From: Arthrobacter pascens
Lineage (GTDB): Bacteria > Actinomycetota > Actinomycetes > Actinomycetales > Micrococcaceae
Direction of reading: 5' to 3'
Length of the DNA: 64,000 bases
Assembly: GCF_030816475.1 (NCBI RefSeq)
Contig: NZ_JAUSXF010000001.1
Coordinates: forward strand, 3,472,001-3,536,000
The position numbers and the translations under genes are program-made. The notes below the pieces were generated by a model, which was not told the DNA's origin, searched no databases, and worked only from the letters and a program-made list of their open reading frames with translations. Shown here piece by piece: positions 1 through 8,912 of the stretch (position 1 is the stretch's first letter; every line of letters starts with the position of its first letter).

Positions 1-792
1 GCCTTTGGAACCGAAGACTTCGCCGCGGATGTCGTACCCGTACAGGGCGCTGAAGTTTGCCTCGGCCACGGCCACGGCACCGTTGCTGTAGCGGATGGTC
101 ACCACTGCGGTGTCCAGGAACCCCTGGTCGCGCAGGGAGGGCTCCACGAGCGCGTCCGCCACCGCGTAGACCTCCACGGGCTCGGCACCTTCGTTGAACC
201 AGTTGAGGGTGTCAAAATCATGGATGAGGGTCTCCAGGAAGATGGTCCATGCCGGGACCCTGGCCGCGTTCGGGATACTTCCGGTCCCGGGATCGCGCGT
301 CAGCGAGCGCAGGAGCTGCGGCGTTCCGGCGATGCCTGCGGCCAGGTCCTTCTTGGCGGCCAGGAAGTCATCGGCGTAGCGCCGGTTGAAGCCGATCTGG
401 AAGTGCACGCCGGCCTCTTCCACCGCTGCGAGGGCAGCGTCGAGTTCGTCGAGCCCCTGACCCGCCGGCTTCTCGCAGAAAACGTGCTTGCCGGCGTTCG
501 CGGCCTGTGCGATCAGTGAGGAGTGGAAGCGTGCGGGGCTGGCGATCACCACCGCATCGATCTCCGAATCGGCCAGGATGTCTTCTGCGTTGGCCGTCAC
601 CTTTGCCGTGCCCAGCGCCTGGGCAAGGGCCTGCGCGGATTCCACATTGGGATCGGCGATGGCTGCCAGGACTGCGCCCGGGACGCGGCGGGCGATGCTA
701 TCGGCATGGAACGCCCCCATCCAGCCGGAGCCGATGAGCCCGATCCGTACGGGCAGGACGACGTCGGACGGATTGCGGTTGAGATAAGCCAA
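1..792 (-). CDS. Gfo/Idh/MocA-family sugar or inositol dehydrogenase (C-terminus beyond window)
   Basis: NAD(P)-dependent oxidoreductase, probably acting on myo-inositol or a related sugar. The only plausible start is TTG at 792, preceded by AAAGGA; it gives an N-terminus containing the Rossmann motif GLIGSGWMG within the first 25 residues. An EKPAGQG motif (the family's EKP substrate/cofactor motif) and the catalytic-region motif HDFDTLNWF follow. About 264 codons are visible; family members run to about 330-350, so the C-terminus lies outside. It is the last visible gene of the importer operon, 31 bases after the ATPase gene, which suggests oxidation of the imported substrate. Exact substrate cannot be told from sequence; a second, complete inositol dehydrogenase lies at 7840-8853. 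Confidence 0.85.
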   Translation of the reverse strand, partial: MAYLNRNPSDVVLPVRIGLIGSGWMGAFHADSIARRVPGAVLAAIADPNVESAQALAQALGTAKVTANAEDILADSEIDAVVIASPARFHSSLIAQAANAGKHVFCEKPAGQGLDELDAALAAVEEAGVHFQIGFNRRYADDFLAAKKDLAAGIAGTPQLLRSLTRDPGTGSIPNAARVPAWTIFLETLIHDFDTLNWFNEGAEPVEVYAVADALVEPSLRDQGFLDTAVVTIRYSNGAVAVAEANFSALYGYDIRGEVFGSKG

Positions 793-823
793 GGGCTTGT
801 CCTTTCAGGAAATGGGACGGCAG

Positions 824-1741
824 TTAGTGGCGGGAGTTGCCGGCGGTTTGTGCCACCCCGGCCACTTCGCCCTTAACTTCGGCAACGACGTCGTTGTGGC
901 CGCCAAGCTGTTCGAGCTCGTGGGCGAGTTCGGCGAGTTCCGCGCCGCCGGCCATCTGGGCGGTGAGCTCGTCGAGGGTGATGTCCTTCTTGTCGTAGTA
1001 GCCGATCGACTTGCCGCGCTTGAGCAGCAGGAACCGGTCCCCCACGGGGAAGGCGTGGTGCGGGTTGTGGGTGATGAAGATGACCCCGAGGCCGCGGTCG
1101 CGGGCCTGCAGGATGTACCGCAGGACAACGCCGGACTGCTTCACGCCGAGGGCCGCCGTCGGCTCGTCCAGGATCAGCACCTTCGCGCCGAAGTACACGG
1201 CGCGGGCGATCGCCACACACTGGCGTTCACCGCCGGAGAGCTGGCCGATGGGCTGCTCCACATCGCGGAGGTCGATGCCCATCTCGGCGAGTTCCTTGAG
1301 CGTGATGGCTTTCATCTTCTCGACGTCCAGGCTCTTGAACGGACCGAAGCCGATGGTCAGCTCGGAGCCGAGAAAGAAGTTCCGCCAGATCGGCATCAGC
1401 GGCACAACAGCGAGGTCCTGGTAGACGGTGGCGATTCCGGCGTCGAGCGCGTCACGGGGCGAGGTGAATTTCCGTTCCTCGCCCATGATGTTCAGGGCCC
1501 CGGCGTCGTGCTGGTGCAGGCCGGCGATGATCTTGATCAGCGTGGACTTGCCCGCACCGTTATCACCCAGGACACAGGTGACGCGGCCGTTGTCCACGGC
1601 CATGGTGACATCGCTCAACGCGAGGATGTTGCCGTAGTTTTTCCCCACCTTGTTCAACGAGAGCAGGTGCACGGGGGTGTGGGTCAGCGGGTCCGTCTCG
1701 TTCCGGAGCAGGGTGGTTTGGTCGATTTCTTTGGCATTCAT
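824..1741 (-). CDS. Sugar ABC transporter ATP-binding protein (single NBD)
   Basis: ATPase energising the importer encoded by the two upstream genes. I chose ATG at 1741 (protein begins [10 protein letters not shown], 305 residues), preceded by GGAG; longer readings run into the permease gene. One nucleotide-binding domain is seen: Walker [10 protein letters not shown], signature LSGGERQ, Walker [13 protein letters not shown] and the switch region FITHNP. RbsA/MglA-type sugar ATPases have two such domains in about 500 residues, so this is the single-domain (FrcA-like) form expected to work as a homodimer. Fourteen bases separate it from the permease stop. Association with the iol block makes inositol or a related polyol the likely cargo, by inference. 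Confidence 0.9.
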   Translation of the reverse strand: MNAKEIDQTTLLRNETDPLTHTPVHLLSLNKVGKNYGNILALSDVTMAVDNGRVTCVLGDNGAGKSTLIKIIAGLHQHDAGALNIMGEERKFTSPRDALDAGIATVYQDLAVVPLMPIWRNFFLGSELTIGFGPFKSLDVEKMKAITLKELAEMGIDLRDVEQPIGQLSGGERQCVAIARAVYFGAKVLILDEPTAALGVKQSGVVLRYILQARDRGLGVIFITHNPHHAFPVGDRFLLLKRGKSIGYYDKKDITLDELTAQMAGGAELAELAHELEQLGGHNDVVAEVKGEVAGVAQTAGNSRH

Positions 1742-1755
1742 GTTCTCCGGCCCCT

Positions 1756-2796
1756 TTACTTGAGTTCCGCGCGGCGCTTGACGATGAGGTTGACGATGGT
1801 GGCCAGCAGCAGCATCAGGCCCAGGAAGAACTTGAACCAGTCCGGGTTCCACTGCGCGTAGACGATGCCCTTGTTGGCCATGCCGAAGATGAACGCGCCG
1901 ATCGCCCCGCCCACGGCCGAGCCGTAGCCGCCGGTGAGAAGGCAGCCGCCGATGACCGCGGCGATGATGTAGAGGAACTCGTTGCCAACTCCCTCACCGG
2001 ACTGCACGGTGTTGAAGGCGAAGACGTTGTGCATGCCCAGGATCCAGCCGCAGAAACCGACAGCCATGAACAGGCCGATCTTGGTCTTGTTGACGGGCAC
2101 ACCCACGGCGCGGGCCGCGTTGGCGTCGCCGCCGGCGGCGAAGATCCAGTTGCCCACCTTGGTGCGCAGCAGGACCCAGGAAGCCACGATCACCAGGGCG
2201 ATCCAGATGAACACCGTGACGTTGACGTCGATGCCGCCGATCTTGATGGTCGAGGCGAACAGCACGCGGGCGGCGGCGAAACCGTCGAGGTCGGACACCG
2301 AGGGGGTTGCCACCGCCCCGCCGATCATGCGGGTCAGGCCGAGGTTGAGGCCGGCAAGCATCAGGAAGGATGCCAGCGTGACGATGAAGCTGGGGAGTTT
2401 TGTTTTGACGAGGATCCAGCCGTTGATGAACCCGATGCCCAGGGACACTACGAGCGCGAAGGCAACTCCGACCCAGATGTTTGTGCTGAAGTACCAGCTG
2501 AACATGGAGGCTGAGAGGGCTGAGGTGATGACTGCGACGCCGGTGGAGAGGTCAAATTCGCCACCGATCATCAGCAGGGCCACGCCCACGGCCATGATCC
2601 CGATGGTGGAGCTGCCGTACAGCACGGTTGCCAGGGAACTGGGCTGCAGGAAGACGGGGGCGATGGCGGCAAAGAATACGAAAAGTACCAGAGCGCCGAC
2701 GAGGGCGCCTATTTCGGGGCGCAACAGCAATTTTTGGATGGTATTTCGGGTGCGGACGCGCTCATCTGAGGTGGCGGTTAGGACAGCATTAGCCAT
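1756..2796 (-). CDS. Sugar ABC transporter permease (RbsC/BPD_transp_2 family)
   Basis: Membrane subunit of the importer. ATG at 2796 ([11 protein letters not shown], 346 residues) has a strong AAAGGAG ribosome site eight bases upstream, so longer in-frame readings are rejected. After a short cytoplasmic N-terminus of about 35 residues there are some eight to ten hydrophobic segments, and the family's conserved GGEFDLSTG motif near residue 90 and GAxxGAFIFG region near the C-terminus are visible. Length fits RbsC-type permeases. It lies between the binding lipoprotein and ATPase genes in one transcription unit. Confidence 0.92.
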   Translation of the reverse strand: MANAVLTATSDERVRTRNTIQKLLLRPEIGALVGALVLFVFFAAIAPVFLQPSSLATVLYGSSTIGIMAVGVALLMIGGEFDLSTGVAVITSALSASMFSWYFSTNIWVGVAFALVVSLGIGFINGWILVKTKLPSFIVTLASFLMLAGLNLGLTRMIGGAVATPSVSDLDGFAAARVLFASTIKIGGIDVNVTVFIWIALVIVASWVLLRTKVGNWIFAAGGDANAARAVGVPVNKTKIGLFMAVGFCGWILGMHNVFAFNTVQSGEGVGNEFLYIIAAVIGGCLLTGGYGSAVGGAIGAFIFGMANKGIVYAQWNPDWFKFFLGLMLLLATIVNLIVKRRAELK

Positions 2797-2869
2797 GATT
2801 ACTAAACTCCTTTGTCTTGGGATGCCGGGCCGGTGCAGGCGCCCGGCATCCCGACAGTTTTGTTGAGGG

Positions 2870-3862
2870 TTAGCGGATGCCGGCCTGAGCGAACTTGGAG
2901 ACATCGGCAGCATTGCTCTTGTCGACAACAGCCGGGCCCGTGTAGACCTGCTGCCCGCCGCCAACCTTGAAACCGCCCACTTTGTTCAGCCAAATGGTGT
3001 CCACAGCGCCGTAGCCCTGGAGATAGGGCTGCTGGTCCACGGTGAACATGACACTTCCGTCTTCAATGGCCTTGGCCAGGTCGCCGTTCAGGTCGAACGA
3101 AGCCACCTTGACCTTGCTGCCTGATTCCTTCACGGACTTCACAATGGTGAGCGTGAAGGGGGCGCCGAGACCGATGATCGCGTCGGCGTCCGGCGTGGAC
3201 TGGAGCTTCGCCGTCACTGTAGAGGAAACGGAGGTCATGTCCGCGCCGTTGACGTTGAGGATCTCGGAGCCGGGAACCTGTTCCTTGACACCGGCACACC
3301 GGTTTTCGAGGCCGACGTGGCCCTGCTCCTGAATCACGCAGATCGGGTGCTTGATGCCCTCTGCGGCGAGTCGCTGTCCCACCGTGACACCGGCGAGCTT
3401 GTCGCTCTGCCCAAAGTGGGTGATAGCGCCCATAGCCTTCGACTGGTCTTCACCGGCGTTGAAGCTCACCACGGGAATCCCCGCGTCCACCGCCTTCTTG
3501 ACGACGTCCTTCAGGGCCTCCGGCTTGGCCAGCGTGACGAGGATACCGTCCACCTTCTGGTCAATGGCCTGCTGCACCAACTGCGCCTGGCGGCCCCCCT
3601 CAGCGTCCCCGCTGTACAGCAGCTCGACGTTGTCCTTCTTCGCGGCGCTCTCGGCACCCTTCCGGACGATGTCCCAGAACGTGTCACCGGCGGCCGCGTG
3701 GGTGATCATCGCGACCTTCAATCGCGGCGTGTCCGCAACCGTGCCACCTCCCCCACCATTTACGGTTTCGGTCTTGCCGCCGGTGCTTGAACAGGCGCTC
3801 AGGGCCAGCATCGGAACGACGGCCGCTATCAGAGCTGCCTTCCGCCAAGAAATCTTCTTCAC
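2870..3862 (-). CDS. Sugar ABC transporter substrate-binding lipoprotein
   Basis: Extracellular receptor of the importer, type-1 periplasmic binding protein (Peripla_BP_4). GTG at 3862 is chosen because GAAGGAG lies just upstream and it directly precedes a lipoprotein signal peptide: positively charged start, hydrophobic stretch, and lipobox LSAC with lipidated Cys at residue 24. The mature part shows the usual KVAMITHAAAGDTFW first strand and DGILVTLAKPEALKD region. 330 residues, typical. First gene of the importer operon and preceded by a promoter with an IolR-like operator (3927-3971), which is the best evidence that the ligand is inositol-related. Confidence 0.9.
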   Translation of the reverse strand: MKKISWRKAALIAAVVPMLALSACSSTGGKTETVNGGGGGTVADTPRLKVAMITHAAAGDTFWDIVRKGAESAAKKDNVELLYSGDAEGGRQAQLVQQAIDQKVDGILVTLAKPEALKDVVKKAVDAGIPVVSFNAGEDQSKAMGAITHFGQSDKLAGVTVGQRLAAEGIKHPICVIQEQGHVGLENRCAGVKEQVPGSEILNVNGADMTSVSSTVTAKLQSTPDADAIIGLGAPFTLTIVKSVKESGSKVKVASFDLNGDLAKAIEDGSVMFTVDQQPYLQGYGAVDTIWLNKVGGFKVGGGQQVYTGPAVVDKSNAADVSKFAQAGIR

Positions 3863-3926
3863 GATTTTCTCCTTCGATAGGGGCTGCGGCCCTGCCACTC
3901 TGCAGGAGCTCAAGGCCCTCCCCTAG

Positions 3927-3971
3927 ATCATGGTGAGTCGCATCACGCTTTGTCAATACTTTGTCCTGACA
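3927..3971 (-). promoter_or_regulatory. Promoter and IolR-like operator before the sugar importer
   Basis: Reading the minus strand, a perfect -35 TTGACA occupies 3956-3951, followed after 18 bases by CATGAT (3932-3927, 4 of 6 to consensus). Overlapping the -35 is an inverted pair TGTCA (3951-3955) and TGACA (3967-3971) separated by 11 bases, the second half forming TGTCCTGACA (3962-3971). This ten-mer fits the KGWCHTRACA site that I recall for corynebacterial IolR. The same arrangement recurs before iolC. Position predicts repression by blocking RNA polymerase. Confidence 0.55.
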
Positions 3972-3982
3972 TTAGGATGTTT

Positions 3983-5030
3983 TTACGTGAAATTGATCGG
4001 GCCCGTGGCGAGCGAGGTGCTGTTACTCCCGAGCTTCCAGGCCTCCGCGGGTGGCGCCGTTGTCCTGCGGACGATCAAGCGAGGGTCATGGACTACGTGG
4101 ACGGGACCGCCCCGGCCTTCCAATCGATCAACCGCACGGTCGACGGCAGCGACGGCCAGCAGCGGCGCCTCAGAACTGACGGACGAAAGCTGCACGAACC
4201 TGAGCTGCGCAAGCTGACTGTTGTCGAAGCCAAGGACAGATGCGTCCTCGGGGACACACAGCCCTGCAGCCCGCAAGCTTTCCATTACACCCAGAGCCGA
4301 TCGGTCGTTGAACGCAATGACAGCAGAAGGGAGGCTCCCCTGAAGCGAATCCCCAGCCCTCAAACCGTCGTCTTCCGCGGGCCCGCCGGGAATGATGACC
4401 GGCTCAAGCTGGCGGCCCATCATCTCGAGCCGAAAAGCATCCCGGCGCCGCGCGGCCGAGACGGCCGATCCACCGTCGACATGGACAATATTCCAGTGCC
4501 CCAGGCCCGTCAGGTGTTCTACCGCTACGGACGCCGGCACGATCGTCGCTGCTGATCGAGTCAACGAAGGCGCCAACGTCGTCACGCAGGAGGCTCACGA
4601 CAGGAACGCGACCGGAATAGCGCTCCAGTTCCCTGATGCCCAAGCTCGGCGCGATGACAATCAACGCTTCCGAGCCGAAGTCAAGAAGCCCGTCAATCGC
4701 CCGCGCTTCCGATCGGCTGCGGCCGACCGCACTGAGCACCACTTCGTAGCCCCGCTCTGCAGCCTGGGCGTAGACCGCGTCGACGATTTCCGCGTGGAAT
4801 GGGGCACTGCCATGGAAGGTGACACCGAGCAGCCTCGTCCTGCTGCTCCGGAGCAACCGCGCCCGGCTGTCCGGCCGGTAGCCCAAGTCTCGCGCCACAG
4901 TGAGGACCCTCTCCCGGGTGGTTTCCGCGGCCCCCGGAGCGCCCCGCATCACAATCGAGACCAGCGCCCTGGAAACGCCCGCCGCTTGCGCGACATCCAT
5001 CAGGGTTGGGCGGCGCTGCATTTCCGTCAC
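3983..5030 (-). pseudogene. LacI-family transcriptional regulator, frameshifted
   Basis: A GTG start at 5030 (AAGGAG upstream) opens a LacI-type repressor: helix-turn-helix PTLMDVAQAAGVSRALVS near residue 8, then the effector-binding core up to DSISSDDRAGV. The frame is lost near position 4530. In another frame the protein resumes at once with AVEHLTGLGHWNIVHVDGG and runs to a stop at 3983 through the usual FDNSQLAQL region. Together the parts give the family's normal 340-350 residues. The total span is one base more than a multiple of three, so one base has been gained or two lost. Either a recent pseudogene or a sequencing error. Two intact operators lie upstream (5056-5113). Confidence 0.8.
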
Positions 5031-5055
5031 ACTTCTCCTTCGTTACGAGCAGGAT

Positions 5056-5113
5056 TAGAACGTTCTAGACATGGTGGCGGTCACATGTAACAATAGTCCA
5101 CTAGAACGATCTA
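5056..5113. promoter_or_regulatory. Pair of LacI-type operator palindromes
   Basis: TAGAACGTTCTA at 5056-5067 is a perfect 12-base palindrome with the central CG typical of LacI-family operators. TAGAACGATCTA at 5102-5113 repeats it with a single change. Their centres are 46 bases apart, within the divergent region between the LacI-type gene (minus) and the sugar isomerase gene (plus). This is the expected place for autoregulation and control of the plus-strand genes. The cognate repressor appears frameshifted. Confidence 0.7.
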
Positions 5114-5247
5114 AATTATTCCTGAAGAAACGCTCACGGGGCCAGTAGCTGTCAGAACCACAGTGGCCTCCCCTTCCCCCCCGTGAAAGAGCATTCGTGG
5201 CCTGATCCACCACCTCCACAAATTTCGCACCAAAGAAGGGATACCCA

Positions 5248-6216
5248 TTGAAGATTGGTTTGATCACAGATTCAGTGAGCCGGCTTCCATTTGACCAGGC
5301 GCTGGACTTGGCCAGGGAACTTGCCTTGAGCTCGGTTGAGGTGGCCACCGGGAACTGGTCCGAGAGTCCACATGCCGACCTTCCGACGCTGAAGTCCTCC
5401 GCACTGGCCAGAAGCGAGTTCCAGGACCTGGTGGTCGGCCGCGGTCTGGAAATCAGCGCTCTGAACGCCAACGGCAACCAGCTCCACCCAGTCTCCGGAG
5501 CCAGGCACGATCAGGTGGTGCGCGACTCCATCACCGTCGCTGGAGAACTAGGTGTTCCCACGGTGGTGCTGATGTCTGGTTTGCCGGCAGCGGGCGGCGG
5601 CGACTCCACCCCAAACTGGATTACTAGCGCGTGGCCCCCGGAAAACCTCGACGTTCTTGACTACCAGTGGAAAGAGGTCGCCGTTCCCTACTGGCGCGAA
5701 CTGGCAAAGTTCGCCGCCGACAACGGCGTGCGGCTTGCGGTGGAGCCATGCGGCAACCAGCTGGTCCACAATGTCGCAACAATGCAACGGCTGCTTAACG
5801 AAGTCGATAACGAAGCGGTCGGAACCAATCTGGACCCCTCACACCTGATGTGGATGGGAGCCGACATTCCTACTGTCGTCCAGGCGTTAGGCAGTTCCAT
5901 CTACCACGTGCATGCCAAAGACATCCGTGTGGAACTCCCCCATGCCCGGCAAAATGGAATGCTGGACACCACCCCACTAGACCAGCCACGAGCGCGCGCC
6001 TGGAACTACGTCACCCTCGGTCTCGGACACGCCCAAGGGGCCACCTTCTGGGCAGACTTTGTTTACCAGCTCCGCGCGGTTGGTTACGACGGAACTCTCA
6101 ACATCGAGCATGAAGACACCCTGGTGAGCTCATCGGAGGGCGTCCGCCGCGCCGCCAAACTTCTGGGCGACGTCGTCCTCACCGAGACCCCAGACTGGTC
6201 CCCGGCAAGAATCTGA
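5248..6216 (+). CDS. Sugar phosphate isomerase/epimerase (AP-endonuclease-2 TIM barrel)
   Basis: TIM-barrel isomerase of the xylose-isomerase-like superfamily, acting on an unknown sugar or inosose. TTG at 5248 is the start, with AAGAAGGG ten bases upstream; the protein starts MKIGLITDSVSRLPFD and has 322 residues. Metal-ligand regions expected for the family are visible: AVEPCGNQLV, GTNLDPSHLMWMG, IYHVHAKD and a final LNIEHED. It follows two LacI-type operators and precedes the remains of an MFS transporter, so it was probably part of a small LacI-controlled uptake and isomerisation operon. The gene itself is intact, unlike its two neighbours. Confidence 0.85.
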   Translation: MKIGLITDSVSRLPFDQALDLARELALSSVEVATGNWSESPHADLPTLKSSALARSEFQDLVVGRGLEISALNANGNQLHPVSGARHDQVVRDSITVAGELGVPTVVLMSGLPAAGGGDSTPNWITSAWPPENLDVLDYQWKEVAVPYWRELAKFAADNGVRLAVEPCGNQLVHNVATMQRLLNEVDNEAVGTNLDPSHLMWMGADIPTVVQALGSSIYHVHAKDIRVELPHARQNGMLDTTPLDQPRARAWNYVTLGLGHAQGATFWADFVYQLRAVGYDGTLNIEHEDTLVSSSEGVRRAAKLLGDVVLTETPDWSPARI

Positions 6217-6292
6217 ACCGCTGGGACAGGCCACGGGCTCTTGGCCCGGTCCGCATCAAAATCATTGAACTTCCCCAAAAGGAAAAACTTGC

Positions 6293-6869
6293 CATGACAA
6301 CGCCGTCAGAAGCACACGGGAAAAGACCGGGAAACCCTCCGCCCCCAAGCTCGGCTTGATCACTTTCATCGCCACCCTCGGCGGTTTGCTGTTTGGTTAT
6401 GACACGGGTGTAATCAGCGGCGCCCTGCCGTTCATGAGCCTCTCTCCCGGGCAAGGAGGACTGGGACTTTCGGTGGCCGAAGAGGGCGTGGTGACCGCTT
6501 CACTGGTATTCGGAGCAGTATTCGGCTCAATACTCTCGGCGGCCGACTCCCCGACAGGCAGGGCCGCAAACGCACCATCATGCTGCTCGCAGTCATCTTC
6601 TTCATAGGCGCCGTGGGGTGTGCCATCGCCCCGAACACTGAATTCATCGTCGCCGCCCGCTTCGTCTTGGGGCTTGCCGTCGGCGGCGCCTCCGCCACAG
6701 TGAGTGTGTTCTTGTCGGAGCTGGCAGCCAGCCAGCAGCAGCGGAGCCCTTCGGTCAACGGTGTGAGGCCGAGGTCCCGCTTTCCTCGGATTGGCCGGCT
6801 CGATGGTGCCCGGGCGCTGGGCCTGGACCGCGGTGGGGTTCGATATGGTCTGCTTCGCGTCGGTCCCCA
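6293..6869 (+). pseudogene. MFS sugar transporter remnant, frameshifted and truncated
   Basis: ATG at 6293 (AAAAGGAA upstream) starts a protein that shifts frame near 6322: [17 protein letters not shown] would be read if one base were restored. The next frame carries the classic sugar-porter first helix [20 protein letters not shown], then a second shift near 6550 interrupts the loop motif, which resumes as [12 protein letters not shown] in a third frame. Helices continue to SVFLSELA at about 6725 and then homology stops. Only about 145 of the usual 450-480 residues remain. I recognise nothing in 6726-6869. The gene is dead unless the sequence is wrong. Confidence 0.8.
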
Positions 6870-7742
6870 CTACTTGACCTTATCGATGTACCGGCCCATC
6901 GTCTCCAGCTGGTAACGGGACACGTCCTCGGCGTTGTCGTCCTCGGCGAAGACACTGGATACCATCACTGTGTTGTCCTTGTCCAGGAAGCCGATTTCCT
7001 TGAGCCCGCCGAAGAACTGGTCCCAGTTGACGTCGCCGTCGCCGATCTTCAGGTGCTGGTGCACCCGTACGGCGTTTCCGGGCGGGTTGGTGATGTAACG
7101 CAGGCCGTGGGAGGCGTGGTGGTCCATGGTGTCCGAGACGTGGACGAGGCGCAGCTTGTCCCCGGCGGCCCTCATGATCTCCAGGGGCTTGTTGCCCATG
7201 TGGAACGAGTGTGAGGCCACGTAGACCATGCCGATGTTGGGCGAGTTTAGCCCGCGGATGACGCGTATGGCGGCCAGGCCATCTTCGACGAAGTCGTCCG
7301 GGTGCGGGTCGATCAGGACATCCAGGCCCTCCCGCTCGATGATCGGCAGCAGCTCTTCCATGGAGCGGTAGAAGGCGCGCTCCGATTCCTCGGCCTTCTC
7401 GGGGCGGCCGCTGAATTCGGTGTTCATGGTGCTGACGCCGAGGTCTAGGGCGATTTGGATGGCGCGCTTCCAGTAGCGGACGGCGGCTTCGCGGGCGTCC
7501 TCGTCCGGACCGGACCAGCGCAGGACCGGCAGGACTGACGCGATTTCGACGCCGGCATCCTTGCACGCCTTGTTCATCTGGGCCACCAGCTCATCGTCGG
7601 CTTTGGGGTGGTTGTAGAAGGGGATCATGTCCGCATGCGGAGTCAGCTGCAGGTACTTGTATCCGAGGTCGGCGGCCACGCGCGGAAATTCCAGCAGGCT
7701 GTGGCTGTGATGGAAAGGGGTGGGGTCCAGGGCGATTTTCAT
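6870..7742 (-). CDS. Sugar phosphate isomerase/epimerase (IolH-like TIM barrel)
   Basis: Last gene of the iol operon. ATG at 7742 with AAAGGAG upstream gives 290 residues starting MKIALDPTPFHHSHSL. The xylose-isomerase-like barrel shows metal-site motifs STMNTEFSG, DVLIDPHPDDF, GMVYVASHSFHMG and LRLVHVSDTMDHHAS. Close relatives sit in actinobacterial inositol clusters and are annotated IolH or simply epimerase; the reaction is not established from sequence. It is 97 bases downstream of iolG. Its stop at 6870 meets the convergent transporter remnant. Confidence 0.85.
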   Translation of the reverse strand: MKIALDPTPFHHSHSLLEFPRVAADLGYKYLQLTPHADMIPFYNHPKADDELVAQMNKACKDAGVEIASVLPVLRWSGPDEDAREAAVRYWKRAIQIALDLGVSTMNTEFSGRPEKAEESERAFYRSMEELLPIIEREGLDVLIDPHPDDFVEDGLAAIRVIRGLNSPNIGMVYVASHSFHMGNKPLEIMRAAGDKLRLVHVSDTMDHHASHGLRYITNPPGNAVRVHQHLKIGDGDVNWDQFFGGLKEIGFLDKDNTVMVSSVFAEDDNAEDVSRYQLETMGRYIDKVK

Positions 7743-7839
7743 GGTCACTCCTTTGTGGTTTAGAAAACTTCGATGGTGCCTGCAAGAAGGCGGCCCGCCG
7801 GCTGCTGCCGACAGACCGCCTCGTGGTTTGCAGGAGCTG

Positions 7840-8853
7840 TTAGTTGTAGAGGTCCGGCTTGGCGTTGAGCTGGACCTTGACCTTTGCGCCCGACTTCTGG
7901 GCCTCGACGCCGGCCTCGCAGCAGGCAGCGGTGGCGTAGCCGTCCCAGGCGGTGGGGCCGCCGATTTCGCCACGGCGGGCAGCGTCCGCCCAGGCCTGGA
8001 CCTCGACGTCATACGCCGCGCCGAAGCGCTCCTCGAAGCCGGGGCTGACCGAGCCGCCCCAGCGGCCGGCCGACTGGACGTACGGTCCGGCGTCGCCGCC
8101 GATGCTCACGATGCCGTTCTCGAAGGAGGCCTGCGTGGCCACCTGGTAGCCAAACTTGGCGTTAACGTAGATCTCGACGTCGGCCAGGACGCCGGATTCG
8201 GTTTCGAGCAGGACGTGCTGCGGATCGTGCTGGCCGTTCGGGGCATTGCGGGTGGCTTTGCCCAGCCGGACCTGCACGGAGGTGATTTCCTCTCCCGTGA
8301 AGAAGCGGATGGCGTCGAATTCGTGGACCACGGAGTCGTTGATGAGCATCTCATTGGTGAACCCCGGAGGTGTGGTGGGGTTGCGGTGCTGGTGGTGGAG
8401 CATCAGCAGCTCACCCAGTTCGCCGTCGCGGATGACGGAGACCAGGGCCGCGTACTCGGCGTCGAAGCGGCGCATAAAGCCCACCTGGATGCGCTTGTGG
8501 CCCAAGGCCGTTTCGGCCTGGACAACCTTCCACGCACTTTCGGCGTCAGGGGTGAGCGGCTTTTCGCAGAGGATCGGGAAGCCCTTCTCCAGCGCCTTAT
8601 ACAGGATTTCCTCATGGAGGAAGCCCGGCGTGGCGATCAGCAGGGCGTTGACGTCGCCGTTGTTGAGCGCCTCGTCGGCGCTGGCCAGGGCCACGGCGCC
8701 GTCGATCCCTTCGATGGCGGCCTGCGCCCGGGAGAGGTCGACGTCGACGACGGCGGCCACTTCAGTGCCGTGGATGCGGGTGCTGAGCCGCTTGATGTGG
8801 TCCGCACCCATGCGACCTGCGCCGATGACGGCAACGCGGAGAATGTCAGTCAT
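7840..8853 (-). CDS. iolG: Inositol 2-dehydrogenase
   Basis: Oxidises myo-inositol to scyllo-inosose with NAD+, the first step of inositol breakdown. 337 residues from ATG 8853 (CTAAGGACAG upstream). Features seen: Rossmann motif VAVIGAGRMGADH, LIATPGFLHEE, the EKP motif in PILCEKPLTPD near residue 100, VGFMRRFDAEY and the catalytic stretch NDSVVHEFDAIRFFTGEE with the His-Asp pair. Lies between iolE and the IolH-like gene, all on one strand. Confidence 0.92.
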   Translation of the reverse strand: MTDILRVAVIGAGRMGADHIKRLSTRIHGTEVAAVVDVDLSRAQAAIEGIDGAVALASADEALNNGDVNALLIATPGFLHEEILYKALEKGFPILCEKPLTPDAESAWKVVQAETALGHKRIQVGFMRRFDAEYAALVSVIRDGELGELLMLHHQHRNPTTPPGFTNEMLINDSVVHEFDAIRFFTGEEITSVQVRLGKATRNAPNGQHDPQHVLLETESGVLADVEIYVNAKFGYQVATQASFENGIVSIGGDAGPYVQSAGRWGGSVSPGFEERFGAAYDVEVQAWADAARRGEIGGPTAWDGYATAACCEAGVEAQKSGAKVKVQLNAKPDLYN

Positions 8854-8912
8854 TGTTCTGTCCTTAGGTATCGGGGGCTGGCGGAAGCTGGTGCCAGCTG
8901 ACGGCGGTGCTT

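Noticed and set aside
3930..4555. Plus-strand open frames near the LacI-type gene
   Set aside because: They lie opposite the two LacI fragments, whose HTH and core motifs are clear on the minus strand.
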